From Burkholderia catarinensis (GTDB taxonomy: Bacteria > Pseudomonadota > Gammaproteobacteria > Burkholderiales > Burkholderiaceae), in contig NZ_MDEQ02000019.1 of the NCBI RefSeq assembly GCF_001883705.2, forward strand, positions 62,001 to 126,000: DNA of 64,000 nt, in the 5' to 3' direction. Positions 1 through 8,487 of this stretch are shown here, in pieces. The notes below the pieces were generated by a model. The model saw only the letters and a program-made list of their open reading frames with translations, did no database searches and had not been told where the DNA came from. Position numbers and translations under genes: made by a program. Position 1 is the stretch's first letter. The number at the start of each line of letters is the position of its first letter.

Positions 1-381
1 CGATGCACCGCCCTCCGCGCCGACCGATGCGCCGCCTTCGGTCGCCTCGCCGGCCTTCGCCTTCGCCGAACCGACATGGCTCTTGGCCGACTTCGCCGCA
101 TGCTTCGTATGCTTCTTGGCCGAGTGGACGGCCGACGACGCCGTATCCTTCGCGCCGTCGGCTGCCGCGCCGACCGCATCGGTTGCACCGCCGACCGCAT
201 TGCCCGACGCGTTCGCGCCGGCACTGCCCTGCACCCCTGCGCCGACACCCGCCGCCGGCGTCTGCGCCTGCACGCCGGCACCGGCTGCGCCCTGCGCCGC
301 CGTGCTCGTCTGGGCAAACGCAGCCGAAGTGGCAAACGCCGTCAGCGCGGCACCGATCAGCATCGTACGAATCTTGGACAT
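1..381 (-). CDS. Ala/Lys-rich exported protein, C-terminus cut by window edge
   Basis: The frame is open from an ATG at 379-381 (minus strand) to position 1, giving at least 127 codons without a stop. A purine-rich ribosome site (gaggagaa) lies just upstream. The N-terminus looks like a signal peptide: KIR, then a hydrophobic Ala/Leu core, ending AAFA-Q at about residue 23. The rest is low-complexity Ala, Gly, Thr and Val, then a Lys/His/Ala stretch (KKHTKHAAKSAKSH) and a Gly/Glu/Ala tail. No catalytic domain is visible. The composition resembles small periplasmic or acid-stress-type proteins, but I do not assign a family. The GGACCGC/GCGGTCC hairpin at 411-430 lies in its leader. Confidence 0.6.
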   Translation of the reverse strand, partial: MSKIRTMLIGAALTAFATSAAFAQTSTAAQGAAGAGVQAQTPAAGVGAGVQGSAGANASGNAVGGATDAVGAAADGAKDTASSAVHSAKKHTKHAAKSAKSHVGSAKAKAGEATEGGASVGAEGGAS

Positions 382-650
382 GGCAATTCTCCTCGAGAAG
401 TTGTGAGCCCGGACCGCAGCGATGCGGTCCGTCGCGTCCCCGCCGCAACACGCAGCAGGTACGACAAAAGACCCGCGGTCCGCCCGGCCGGTTCTCGAAT
501 CTCTCAGACTGTTACCCACCGTTTCATTTGCTGACGATTGGCTCACAGTCCTTAACAACTGCGTCGCGCGGCCGCCCGCGCTCGCGCGCCGGCCCGCGGT
601 GCCGTATGATGCGGGGCGATTCCTTCCGCGCATTGCGCACCTTCTTCGTC

Positions 651-869
651 ATGCCCAACCTGGATTTCACGCTGACCGGCGAATACGTCGAGCTGCACAA
701 CCTTCTCAAGATCACCGGTCTCGCGGACAGCGGCGGCACCGCGAAGCTGATCGTCGCGTCCGGCGCGGTGAAAGTCGACGGCGCGGTCGAGCTTCGCAAG
801 ACCTGCAAGATCCGCGCGGGCCAGGTCGTCTTGCTCGGCGACACGCGCATCGCAGTGCGCGAAGCCTAG
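651..869 (+). CDS. S4-domain RNA-binding protein (YbcJ-like)
   Basis: A 72-residue protein made almost entirely of one S4 RNA-binding fold. The core reads LHNLLKITGLADSGGTAK, then VKVDG, RKTCKIRAGQ and V at the end, the pattern of the YbcJ/RqcH-partner-like small S4 proteins. The longer open frame upstream is rejected because the family starts at MPNLDFTLTGEYVEL. Such proteins bind structured RNA, often ribosomal. The exact role of this one is unknown. It stands alone, upstream of and on the same strand as the MATE gene. Confidence 0.8.
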   Translation: MPNLDFTLTGEYVELHNLLKITGLADSGGTAKLIVASGAVKVDGAVELRKTCKIRAGQVVLLGDTRIAVREA

Positions 870-1001
870 GGTCGGTTCCCCCTGCGCACGACATGGCCAT
901 CGGCGCACGCGTTCGACACGGTACGAATAAAGCCGTAAGCTGATCGCCTCTCAAAATAAATACATATAGCGCGGGCCCGCACCCGCGCGAGCGCCCATTC
1001 C

Positions 1002-2390
1002 ATGTCGCATTCCGGTCTTACGCGGACGGCCGCCGCGCCGCCGTCGCTGTCCAGTCACGCCGCCGATACCGCGCGCCTCGCCGCGCCGCTCGCGATCGCA
1101 CAGCTCTCGCAGATGGCGATGAGCGTCACCGACACGGTGCTGCTCGGTTCGCTCGGCCCCGATTCGCTCGCAGCAGGCGGGCTCGGCGCGAACTTCTTCT
1201 TCGTCATCGTGACCGTGCTGCAAGGCGTGCTGTCGTCGGTCAGCGTCAGCGTCGCGCATGCGCGCGGCGCCAAGGCCGACGAGCGCGTGCCGCACATCTA
1301 CTGGACCGGCTTCGTGCTGTCCGTGCTGCTCGCGATTCCGGCCATCATCGCGCTGTCGCTGTCCGAACCGATCCTGCTGATGTTCCACGAGCCGCCGCTG
1401 CTCGCGCATCACGTCGGCGAATACACGGGCATCCTGCGCTTCGCCGCGCTCGGCAGCCTGATCGGCGTCGGCCTGATGCGCGCATTCCTGCCCGCGATCG
1501 GCGCGGCACGCCGGCTGCTGTGGGTGTCGATCGGCGGCGTCGGCGTGAACGGCGTGCTGAACTACGGGCTGATCCACGGCGCGTTCGGGCTGCCGCGCCT
1601 CGGCTTCCTCGGTTCGGCGGTCGCGACGACGATCACGATCTGGCTCACCGCGCTCGCACTGATCTCGCTGCTTCACGGCCGGCAACGCTTCCGTCATTTC
1701 GTGACCGCCGCGCGCCCGAAGCTGCCCGTGATGGGCGAGCTGATCGGTATCGGCTGGCCGGTAGCGATCACGTACGGGGTCGAATCGACGCTGTTCCTCG
1801 CGACCGGCCTGACCATCGGCGTGCTCGGCGCGACGTCGCTTGCCGCGCACCAGATCGCGCTGAACGTCGCGTCGTTGGCGTTCATGGTGCCGCTCGCGAT
1901 CGGCCAGGCCGCCAACGTGCGGGTCGGCTACTGGGTCGGCGCAGGCGCGCCCGTCGCCGCGCGGCATGCGGGCTTCGTCGCGCTCGGCCTCGGCGTCGCG
2001 TTCATGTCGCTGTCGGGCATCGTGCTGATCGTCGCGCCGCATACGATCGTCGGCCTGTACCTGAACCTCGACGATCCGTCGAACGCGGCCACCGTGTCGC
2101 TCGCCGCGTCGCTGCTCGGCATCGCCGCGGTATTCCAGATCGTCGACGGCGCGCAGACCGTCGCGTCGGGCGCGCTGCGCGGCCTGAAGGACACGCGTAT
2201 CCCGATGCTCGCGGCGACCCTCGGCTACTGGGGCGTCGGCTTTCCCACCGGCTACTGGTTCGCGTTCCACGTGGGCCTCGGTGCCCGCGGCCTCTGGTGG
2301 GGCCTCGCGGCCGGCCTCGCCAGCGTGGCCGTGCTGATGGCGTGGCGCTTTCATCTGAAGAGCGCGTCGCTCGTCACGCCGCCGCGCTGA
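1002..2390 (+). CDS. MATE-family multidrug efflux transporter (NorM-like)
   Basis: A 462-residue integral membrane protein, the usual MATE length. About twelve hydrophobic segments in two halves can be followed. The first half opens with LAAPLAIAQLSQMAMSVTDTVLLGSLGPDSLAAGG, matching the family pattern of P-x-x-x-x-x-x-M-x-x-x-D followed by G-x-x-x-x-A-A. The second half contains the matching IGWPVAITYGVESTLF element. MATE pumps export cationic drugs or metabolites in exchange for Na+ or H+ across the inner membrane. Substrate cannot be told from sequence. The gene is apparently monocistronic. Confidence 0.9.
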   Translation: MSHSGLTRTAAAPPSLSSHAADTARLAAPLAIAQLSQMAMSVTDTVLLGSLGPDSLAAGGLGANFFFVIVTVLQGVLSSVSVSVAHARGAKADERVPHIYWTGFVLSVLLAIPAIIALSLSEPILLMFHEPPLLAHHVGEYTGILRFAALGSLIGVGLMRAFLPAIGAARRLLWVSIGGVGVNGVLNYGLIHGAFGLPRLGFLGSAVATTITIWLTALALISLLHGRQRFRHFVTAARPKLPVMGELIGIGWPVAITYGVESTLFLATGLTIGVLGATSLAAHQIALNVASLAFMVPLAIGQAANVRVGYWVGAGAPVAARHAGFVALGLGVAFMSLSGIVLIVAPHTIVGLYLNLDDPSNAATVSLAASLLGIAAVFQIVDGAQTVASGALRGLKDTRIPMLAATLGYWGVGFPTGYWFAFHVGLGARGLWWGLAAGLASVAVLMAWRFHLKSASLVTPPR

Positions 2391-2532
2391 GCGCGACACG
2401 ACGCGAAATCACGGCCGGCGCTATGCTTGTCGGCTGAATACCTCGAGACGCCGCGCGAGCGGCGCGACTGCCTCACGATACGACTGGCGCCGCGCGATGC
2501 GCGGCCTTTCCCCTTTCCAGGAGGAGTGCATC

Positions 2533-3927
2533 ATGAACGAAGCAGTTCGGATGGAACGCGACACGTTCGGCGAGATCGCCGTGCCGGCCGACCGGCTCTG
2601 GGGCGCGCAGACCGAGCGCTCGCTGCAGAATTTCCGGATCTCGACGGAGAAGCAGTCGCCCGAGCTGATCCACGCGCTGGCGATCGTCAAGCGCGCCGCG
2701 GCAGCCGTGAACCAGTCGCTCGGCGTGCTGGCCGACGACAAGGCGCGCGCGATCATCGACGCGGCCGACGAGATCATCGCCGGCAAGCATCCGCGCGAAT
2801 TCCCGCTCGCGGTCTGGCAAACGGGCTCCGGCACGCAGACCAACATGAACCTCAACGAGGTGATCGCGAACCGCGCGAGCGAACTGATGGGCGGCGAGCG
2901 CGGCGAAGCACGCAAGGTTCATCCGAACGACGATGTGAACCGCGGCCAGTCGTCGAACGACGTGTTCCCGACCGCGATGCACGTCGCGGCCGCGTACGCG
3001 ATCGTCAACCACTTGCTGCCGGCGCTGCGCACGCTGCGCGCGACGCTCGACACGAAGTCGAAGGCGTTCGCCGACATCGTGAAGATCGGCCGCACGCACC
3101 TGCAGGACGCGACGCCGCTCACGCTCGGCCAGGAGTTTTCCGGCTACGTCGCCCAGCTCGACCAGAGCATCCGTCACGTCGAATCGGCACTGCCGCACCT
3201 GTACGAACTCGCGCTCGGCGGCACCGCGGTCGGCACGGGGCTGAATGCGCATCCGGAGTTCGCGGTGCGCGTCGCCGACGAAATCGGCCGGCTCGCGAAG
3301 CTGCCGTTCGTGACGGCGCCGAGCAAGTTCGAGGTGATGGCGGCCGCCGACGCACTGGTGTTCGCGCACGGCGCGCTGAAGACGGTCGCGGCCGGCCTGA
3401 TGAAGATCGCGAACGACGTCCGCTGGCTCGCGAGCGGGCCGCGCTGCGGGCTCGGCGAGCTGTCGATTCCGGAGAACGAGCCCGGCAGCTCGATCATGCC
3501 GGGCAAGGTGAACCCGACGCAGTCGGAGGCCGTGACGATGCTGTGCTGCCAGGTGTTCGGCAACGACGTCGCGGTCAACGTCGGCGGCGCGAGCGGCAAT
3601 TTCGAACTGAACGTGTTCCGGCCGATGATCGCGCACAACGTGCTGCAATCGGTGCGGCTGCTCGCCGACGGCGCGCAGAGCTTCAACGACCACTGCGCGG
3701 CGGGCATCGAACCGAATCGCACGCGTATCGACCTGCTGCTGAACGAATCGCTGATGCTCGTGACGGCGCTCAATCCGCACATCGGCTACGACAAGTCCGC
3801 GCAGATCGCGAAGAAGGCGCACAAGGAAGGCACGACGCTGAAGGCGGCCGCGCTCGCGCTCGGCTACCTGACCGAGGCGGAATTCGATGCGTGGGTGCGT
3901 CCCGAGCAGATGATCGGGACGCGGTAA
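2533..3927 (+). CDS. fumC: Class II fumarate hydratase (fumarase C)
   Basis: A 464-residue protein, the standard length. It catalyses reversible hydration of fumarate to L-malate in the TCA cycle in the cytoplasm and needs no iron-sulfur cluster. Seen directly: SGTQTNMN near residue 100, the SSNDVFPTA motif, GRTHLQDATPLTLGQE, and the fumarase/aspartase signature GSSIMPGKVNP near residue 318. The start is set by the strong ribosome site ccaggaggag about 8 bases before the ATG. The longer upstream frames lack such a site. It is stable, O2-tolerant fumarase in related bacteria. Confidence 0.96.
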   Translation: MNEAVRMERDTFGEIAVPADRLWGAQTERSLQNFRISTEKQSPELIHALAIVKRAAAAVNQSLGVLADDKARAIIDAADEIIAGKHPREFPLAVWQTGSGTQTNMNLNEVIANRASELMGGERGEARKVHPNDDVNRGQSSNDVFPTAMHVAAAYAIVNHLLPALRTLRATLDTKSKAFADIVKIGRTHLQDATPLTLGQEFSGYVAQLDQSIRHVESALPHLYELALGGTAVGTGLNAHPEFAVRVADEIGRLAKLPFVTAPSKFEVMAAADALVFAHGALKTVAAGLMKIANDVRWLASGPRCGLGELSIPENEPGSSIMPGKVNPTQSEAVTMLCCQVFGNDVAVNVGGASGNFELNVFRPMIAHNVLQSVRLLADGAQSFNDHCAAGIEPNRTRIDLLLNESLMLVTALNPHIGYDKSAQIAKKAHKEGTTLKAAALALGYLTEAEFDAWVRPEQMIGTR

Positions 3928-3971
3928 CGGCAGGACGACGGGCGCGGCGCGATGCGCTACGCCCGCTGCGG

Positions 3972-4484
3972 TCAGACCGCGCCCGTCGCGACCTCTTCCG
4001 GTTTCATCTCGACGATCTTGTCGAGCGCGGCCCGCACGTCGGCCGCATATTTCGCAAGCACCTTCTGCTCGTTGGTCTCCGGCACGAACGGCGGCACCGG
4101 CACCGGGTTGCCGTTCTCGTCGACCGCGACGAACACGACGAGGCAATCGGTCGTCTGGCGCAGCACGCCGCCCTTCGGATCGCCGGCGTGCACGGACACA
4201 TGGATGTGCATGCTGGTGCGGCCCGTCGCCACGACGCGCGCCTTCAGCTCGACGAGATTGCCGACCAGGATAGGACGCTGGAAACGGATGTTGCCGACGC
4301 TGACCGTCACGCAATAGCGGCTCGACCAGACGGCCGCGCACGCATACGCGACCTCGTCGATCCACTTCATCAGCGCGCCGCCATGCACCTTGCCGCCGAA
4401 GTTCACGGACGACGGCTCGGCGAGGAAGCGGAATACGGTTTCGGTGCGGTCGAGGGCGGCCGGTACGGGGGACGGTTGGGACAT
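3972..4484 (-). CDS. Hotdog-fold acyl-CoA thioesterase (YciA type)
   Basis: A 170-residue hotdog-fold protein. The N-terminal part reads FRFLAEPSSVNFGGKVHGGALMKWIDEVAYACA, the acyl-CoA thioester hydrolase pattern with the N-x-x-G-x-x-x-G-G-x-x-M-x-x-x-D core carrying the catalytic Asp. It should hydrolyse acyl-CoA to free acid and CoA in the cytoplasm. The open frame runs further upstream, but the start MSQPSPV is chosen because homologues begin there and the extension is unlike any hotdog protein. It is convergent with fumC, with a 44-base gap. Confidence 0.88.
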   Translation of the reverse strand: MSQPSPVPAALDRTETVFRFLAEPSSVNFGGKVHGGALMKWIDEVAYACAAVWSSRYCVTVSVGNIRFQRPILVGNLVELKARVVATGRTSMHIHVSVHAGDPKGGVLRQTTDCLVVFVAVDENGNPVPVPPFVPETNEQKVLAKYAADVRAALDKIVEMKPEEVATGAV

Positions 4485-4612
4485 CTTGTTGGCTCCAGGC
4501 GGCAGGGGCGCTGTAATCGGGCCATTATACGTTGCGCTGCGGCAACGCGTCCGCGGCCAGCCCCGTGTGGCGCGGCTGCCGCCGCGCCCGACACGAACGT
4601 AGCCGGAACCGT

Positions 4613-4744
4613 TCAACGGCGCACCGTGATGCCCTGGTCGATCGTCCCGTACATCTCGAGGCTGCCGCCCCGCTCGCCGGCGGCGCCCTGCGCACAGGCC
4701 GCGCAGACGAGCGCGGCCGCCAACAAACTGAAAATCGTCTTCAT
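4613..4744 (-). CDS. Very small probable lipoprotein, 43 residues
   Basis: The frame runs from ATG at 4742-4744 to a TGA at 4613-4615. It begins MKTIFSLLAAALVCAACAQG, a typical signal sequence with a cysteine (residue 17) where a lipidation site would be, though the residue at -3 is Cys rather than the usual Leu. The mature part is short and polar and ends MYGTIDQGITVRR. That tail resembles the opening strand of porins and recurs, as I recall, in tiny exported Burkholderia proteins. Function is unknown. It lies divergent from the ArsR-type regulator at 4947. Confidence 0.6.
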   Translation of the reverse strand: MKTIFSLLAAALVCAACAQGAAGERGGSLEMYGTIDQGITVRR

Positions 4745-4946
4745 CGTTGCATCGTGTCACGGGCGGCGGCCCGCTGCCGCCGCGTCCGGCCATTCTACGC
4801 GCGACCCGCAACGGGCCGCAGTCCGGTCGCCGCATGGGCGATGCCCGCGCCGGCGCCGCGCTGCATCCGACATTTCAGCCGGATGCGAAACATCGAATTC
4901 CCGCACCCACTACACTGCCAATCATCCCACCGGACGAGACACGACG

Positions 4947-5654
4947 ATGACCGATCAAGACGACCACCACTTTCCGGGCCTGAGCCGCATCGGCGCGCTG
5001 ATCGCCGACCCCGGGCGCGCCGCGATGCTGTGGGTGCTGATGGACGGCAGCGCACGACCGGCCGGCGAACTGACGATGATCGCGGGGCTGTCGCCGTCCG
5101 CCGCGAGCGCCCACCTCGCACGGCTGACCGAAGGCGGCCTGCTCGCGCTCGACGTGCGCGGCCGGCACCGCTACTACCGCATCGCATCGGCCGACATCGC
5201 GGCGTCGCTCGAAGCGCTCGCGAACGTCGCCCGCGCAGCCGCACCGCACCGCCCGGTTCCGCCGCCGTCACACACGGTACCGGCCGAACTTCGCTATGCA
5301 CGCACCTGCTACGACCACATGGCGGGAGAACTCGCGGTGCGCATCTTCGACGGACTCACCACGCGCGGCTGGCTGCTCGCGGACGGCGATGCGATCGAGA
5401 CCACCGAACTCGGCAACCAGGCGCTCGCGCAATGGGGCATCGACGTCGCGCAACAGCGCACGCGCCGGCGCCGCTTCGCATGCGGCTGCCTCGACTGGAG
5501 CGAACGGCGCTCGCATCTCGGCGGCGCGCTCGGCGCGGCGCTGCTCGAGAGCTTCTGTGCGCACGGGTGGATCGAGCGCACCGCCCGGCCGCGCGTGCTG
5601 CGCGTCACCGTGCCCGGACAGCAGGTTTTCGACGGATGGCTTACGCCCGCTTGA
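4947..5654 (+). CDS. ArsR-family winged-helix transcriptional regulator
   Basis: A 235-residue protein. Residues 10-90 form an ArsR-type winged helix: IADPGRAAMLWVLMDG, recognition region LSPSAASAHLARLTEGGLL, and the wing RGRHRYYRIASADIA. The remaining 140 residues are a larger C-terminal region with a CGCLDW motif and a second winged-helix-like segment, as in the long ArsR subgroup. It has no classical CxC metal site in the recognition helix, so the inducer is not evident. Cysteines in the CGCLDW motif could sense metal or redox state. It is divergent from the small lipoprotein at 4613-4744, a plausible target. Confidence 0.85.
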   Translation: MTDQDDHHFPGLSRIGALIADPGRAAMLWVLMDGSARPAGELTMIAGLSPSAASAHLARLTEGGLLALDVRGRHRYYRIASADIAASLEALANVARAAAPHRPVPPPSHTVPAELRYARTCYDHMAGELAVRIFDGLTTRGWLLADGDAIETTELGNQALAQWGIDVAQQRTRRRRFACGCLDWSERRSHLGGALGAALLESFCAHGWIERTARPRVLRVTVPGQQVFDGWLTPA

Positions 5655-5804
5655 CGCCAGCATTGCGACTGCACGACAACGGCGCGCGATGGACAGGTTT
5701 TGTTACATCGCGTGCCATTCGACTTACAAAACACCGAGCATTGAAACAGGCCAAGCGGATATTGTGAACTCAACGGCACGAATCGACGCGCCGCGATAAC
5801 GACG

Positions 5805-8384
5805 ATGACGCTCACCATGGCTACCCTGTTCACGCTCAAGCGTACCGCCCGCTACACGCTGCTCGCGGTCGTCGCGCTTGCGGCACTGCCGCCCGCCTTC
5901 GCGCAATCGGCCGATGCCCCTCCGTATGCGCCCGCGGCACGACAACCGGGCGGCGACCCACCCAGCCGCGTCGCGCGGCTCAATTATCTGTCGGGCGCCG
6001 TGACGACCGAACCGGCCGGCACCGATACCTGGTCGTATGCCGCTGTGAACCGGCCGCTGACGACCGGCGACCAGCTCTGGAACGACGCCGGTGCGCGCTC
6101 GGAACTGCACATCGGCTCGACCGCGGTGCGGCTCGGTGATTCGACGAGTCTGTCGGTGCTGAATCTCGACGACACGACGACGCAACTGAAGGTGGGCCTC
6201 GGCACCGTATCGACGCACGTACGCGAGCTGCCGGCCGGCGGGTCGTACGAAATCGACACGCCGAACCTCGCGCTCGGCATCACGGGCCCCGGCGACTATC
6301 GCGTCGATGTCGCGCCGGACGGCGCGAGCACGACGGTCACGATGCGCAGCGGCAGCGCAACCGTCTACGGCAGCAACGGGCAGTACCCGCTGTCGCCCGG
6401 GCAGCAGGTCGTGTTCACGGGCAGCGACCTGCAGGTCGCGCAGCAATCGGCCGCGCCGGGCCCCGATGCGCTCGACCAGTGGGCCGCCAGCCGCAACGCA
6501 GCAGAGGAGCGCTCGGTGTCGGCCCGCTATGTGTCCCGCGACGTTCCCGGCTACCAGGATCTCGACGCGAACGGCACGTGGCGCGAAACCCCGAACTACG
6601 GCGCGGTATGGGTGCCGAACGACACGCCGGCCGACTGGGCGCCCTATCACGACGGCCACTGGATCTGGCAGGCGCCGTGGGGCTGGACGTGGGTCGACGA
6701 CGCACCGTGGGGCTTCGCGCCGTATCACTACGGCCGGTGGGCGCACGTGGACGACAGTTGGGCATGGGTGCCCGGCCCGATGGTCGTCAGCCAGCCGCCG
6801 GTCTATGCACCGGCGCTCGTCGCGTTCGTGGGCGGCGGTGGCGGCGGTCCCGACTGGAGTGTCGCGCTCACGGTCGGCGGCGTCGCCGCGGCCGGCTGCG
6901 CATGGTTCGCGCTCGGCCCCGGCGAACCGTGGCACCCGGGCTGGGGCGGCTGGAGCCCGCACTACTACGACCGCGTGAACCGCAACATCGTCGTGAACAA
7001 CGTCAACGTGAACAAGACCGTGAACGTGACGAACATCACCAATATCACCAACATCAACAAGACGTACGTGAACTTCCGCGCGCCGCACGCGATTACGGCC
7101 GTCCCGGCCTCCGCGTTCGTGCATGGCCAGCCTGTCGCGCACTTCTCGCAGCACGTCGATCCGCAGCAATGGCGCAATGCGCACGTCACGCCGGGTACGC
7201 CCGGCATTGCACCGGTGCGCCAGAGCTTTACCGGCGGGCTGCGCAATGCCGGCTACCGTCCGCCGGCGGCGATCGCACAGCACCCGTACGTCGCGACGCG
7301 CAATCCTGCCGTGCCGGCCGCGTATCGCGACCAGGCCGCCGCACGCCTCGCACAGCAAGGCGGGCGCGTGCCGGGCGCCGGCGCCCCCGTCGTGAAGACG
7401 AACGTGCCGGCCGACTATACGGCTCGTCCGGTCCGCGTTCCGGGCAAGCCGAGCGGCGGCGCATGGGCGATGCACAACGTGCAGCTCGTGAATCCGCACG
7501 GCCCCGTCGTGCAGCCGTCACGCGCGCCGCACGAAGGCCAGCCGCCCGCCGTGCAGGCCGGACGGCCAGGCGTACCGGACGTACCGGGCGCGCCGGTGTC
7601 GGGCGCGCCGAATGTTGCACGCCCGGCGAACGGCGAAAGCCCCAATGCACCGCGCTTCGCAAACGGCGGCATGCCGCAGGCGCCCGGCACGCCGATACCG
7701 CATCAGGCCTTCGGGCCCGGAAACGGCGTCCCGCATCCGCCGGTGTCCGGCAACGTCCCGTCGGGCATCGGCAGCGCACACGCAGCCGTGGCACCGTCGC
7801 CGGCGTGGATGCAGCCGCATACGCCGATGGAGCGCCAGCGTCCCGCCGCGCCGACCGCGCTGCACGCGGCAGGACAGAATGCGCTGCCGCCCGTACGCAG
7901 CGCGGCGGTGCCGCATCCGGAGGGCGTGCCGGCTCCGCAGGGCGCGCAGCCAGGCAGCCGGAACGAAGCGCCGCGCGCACTGCCGCAACCGAGGCTCGAC
8001 AATACGGCGCAGATTCCGCAGCCGCGTCCGCGCCCCGATTTCCCGACGCCGGCCCAGCACGCGCAGCCGCAACCGGAACGGGCCGCCCCGGCGCCGCAAC
8101 CGCGCCCCGACTTCGCACAACCGGCGCCGCATCGTGAAATCGCGCCGCCGCACGTGAACGAGTACCGTCCGCCGGCCCCCGCCGTGCACGAGATGCCTCG
8201 ACCGCAGCCGCAAGCGCCGCGTATGGAGCCGCGGCCATCGATGCCTGCGCAACACGTGGAGCCGCGGTCGCCGATGCCCGCGCCTCGCATGGAACCGCGG
8301 CCGCAACCGGCACCGCACGTCGAGGCGCCGCGGCCGAACAACCCGCCGCCGCAAGGCGGTCACGAAGAGCGGCACCGCCAGTAA
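5805..8384 (+). CDS. Large exported FecR-domain / DUF6600 protein with Pro-rich tail
   Basis: A protein of 859 residues, or 854 from the internal ATG at 5820. A signal peptide ends at AFA-Q near residue 34. Residues about 60-215 form a FecR-like domain (VARLNYLSGAVTTEPAG, then GARSELHIGSTAVRLGDSTSL, then GSATVYGSNG). Residues about 255-330 are Trp/Tyr-rich and match DUF6600 (GTWRETPNYGAVWVPN, GHWIWQAPWGWTWVDD). At about 388-420 is an Asn/Val/Thr stretch of repeated NxTN units. The last 380 residues are Pro/Ala/Gln-rich with repeated MEPRP-type units and no visible fold. It lacks the cytoplasmic part of sigma regulators, so a surface or envelope scaffold role is more likely. A strong terminator follows. 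Confidence 0.8.
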   Translation: MTLTMATLFTLKRTARYTLLAVVALAALPPAFAQSADAPPYAPAARQPGGDPPSRVARLNYLSGAVTTEPAGTDTWSYAAVNRPLTTGDQLWNDAGARSELHIGSTAVRLGDSTSLSVLNLDDTTTQLKVGLGTVSTHVRELPAGGSYEIDTPNLALGITGPGDYRVDVAPDGASTTVTMRSGSATVYGSNGQYPLSPGQQVVFTGSDLQVAQQSAAPGPDALDQWAASRNAAEERSVSARYVSRDVPGYQDLDANGTWRETPNYGAVWVPNDTPADWAPYHDGHWIWQAPWGWTWVDDAPWGFAPYHYGRWAHVDDSWAWVPGPMVVSQPPVYAPALVAFVGGGGGGPDWSVALTVGGVAAAGCAWFALGPGEPWHPGWGGWSPHYYDRVNRNIVVNNVNVNKTVNVTNITNITNINKTYVNFRAPHAITAVPASAFVHGQPVAHFSQHVDPQQWRNAHVTPGTPGIAPVRQSFTGGLRNAGYRPPAAIAQHPYVATRNPAVPAAYRDQAAARLAQQGGRVPGAGAPVVKTNVPADYTARPVRVPGKPSGGAWAMHNVQLVNPHGPVVQPSRAPHEGQPPAVQAGRPGVPDVPGAPVSGAPNVARPANGESPNAPRFANGGMPQAPGTPIPHQAFGPGNGVPHPPVSGNVPSGIGSAHAAVAPSPAWMQPHTPMERQRPAAPTALHAAGQNALPPVRSAAVPHPEGVPAPQGAQPGSRNEAPRALPQPRLDNTAQIPQPRPRPDFPTPAQHAQPQPERAAPAPQPRPDFAQPAPHREIAPPHVNEYRPPAPAVHEMPRPQPQAPRMEPRPSMPAQHVEPRSPMPAPRMEPRPQPAPHVEAPRPNNPPPQGGHEERHRQ

Positions 8385-8404
8385 AGTGCCGCAAACGTGA
8401 AACG

Positions 8405-8442
8405 AAAAGTCCCGACCGGCATTTGCCGGTCGGGACTTTTTT
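8405..8442 (+). terminator. Rho-independent terminator after the FecR/DUF6600 gene
   Basis: A perfect stem (AGTCCCGACCGGC, loop ATTT, GCCGGTCGGGACT) is followed by a run of T. The A-run on the left lets it also stop thyA transcripts arriving from the other strand. Confidence 0.9.
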
Positions 8443-8487
8443 CTGCCGGGCGCGGAGCGGTGACGCCGCGCGGCCCGGGCGGGGCTA

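Noticed and set aside
951..2399. 482-codon minus-strand frame opposite the MATE gene
   Set aside because: Composition is Arg/Asp/Ala-rich without hydrophobic order, and the plus strand encodes a proper transporter.
2473..4365. 630-codon minus-strand frame opposite fumC
   Set aside because: Antisense shadow; fumC is fully supported and the frame also runs into the thioesterase gene.
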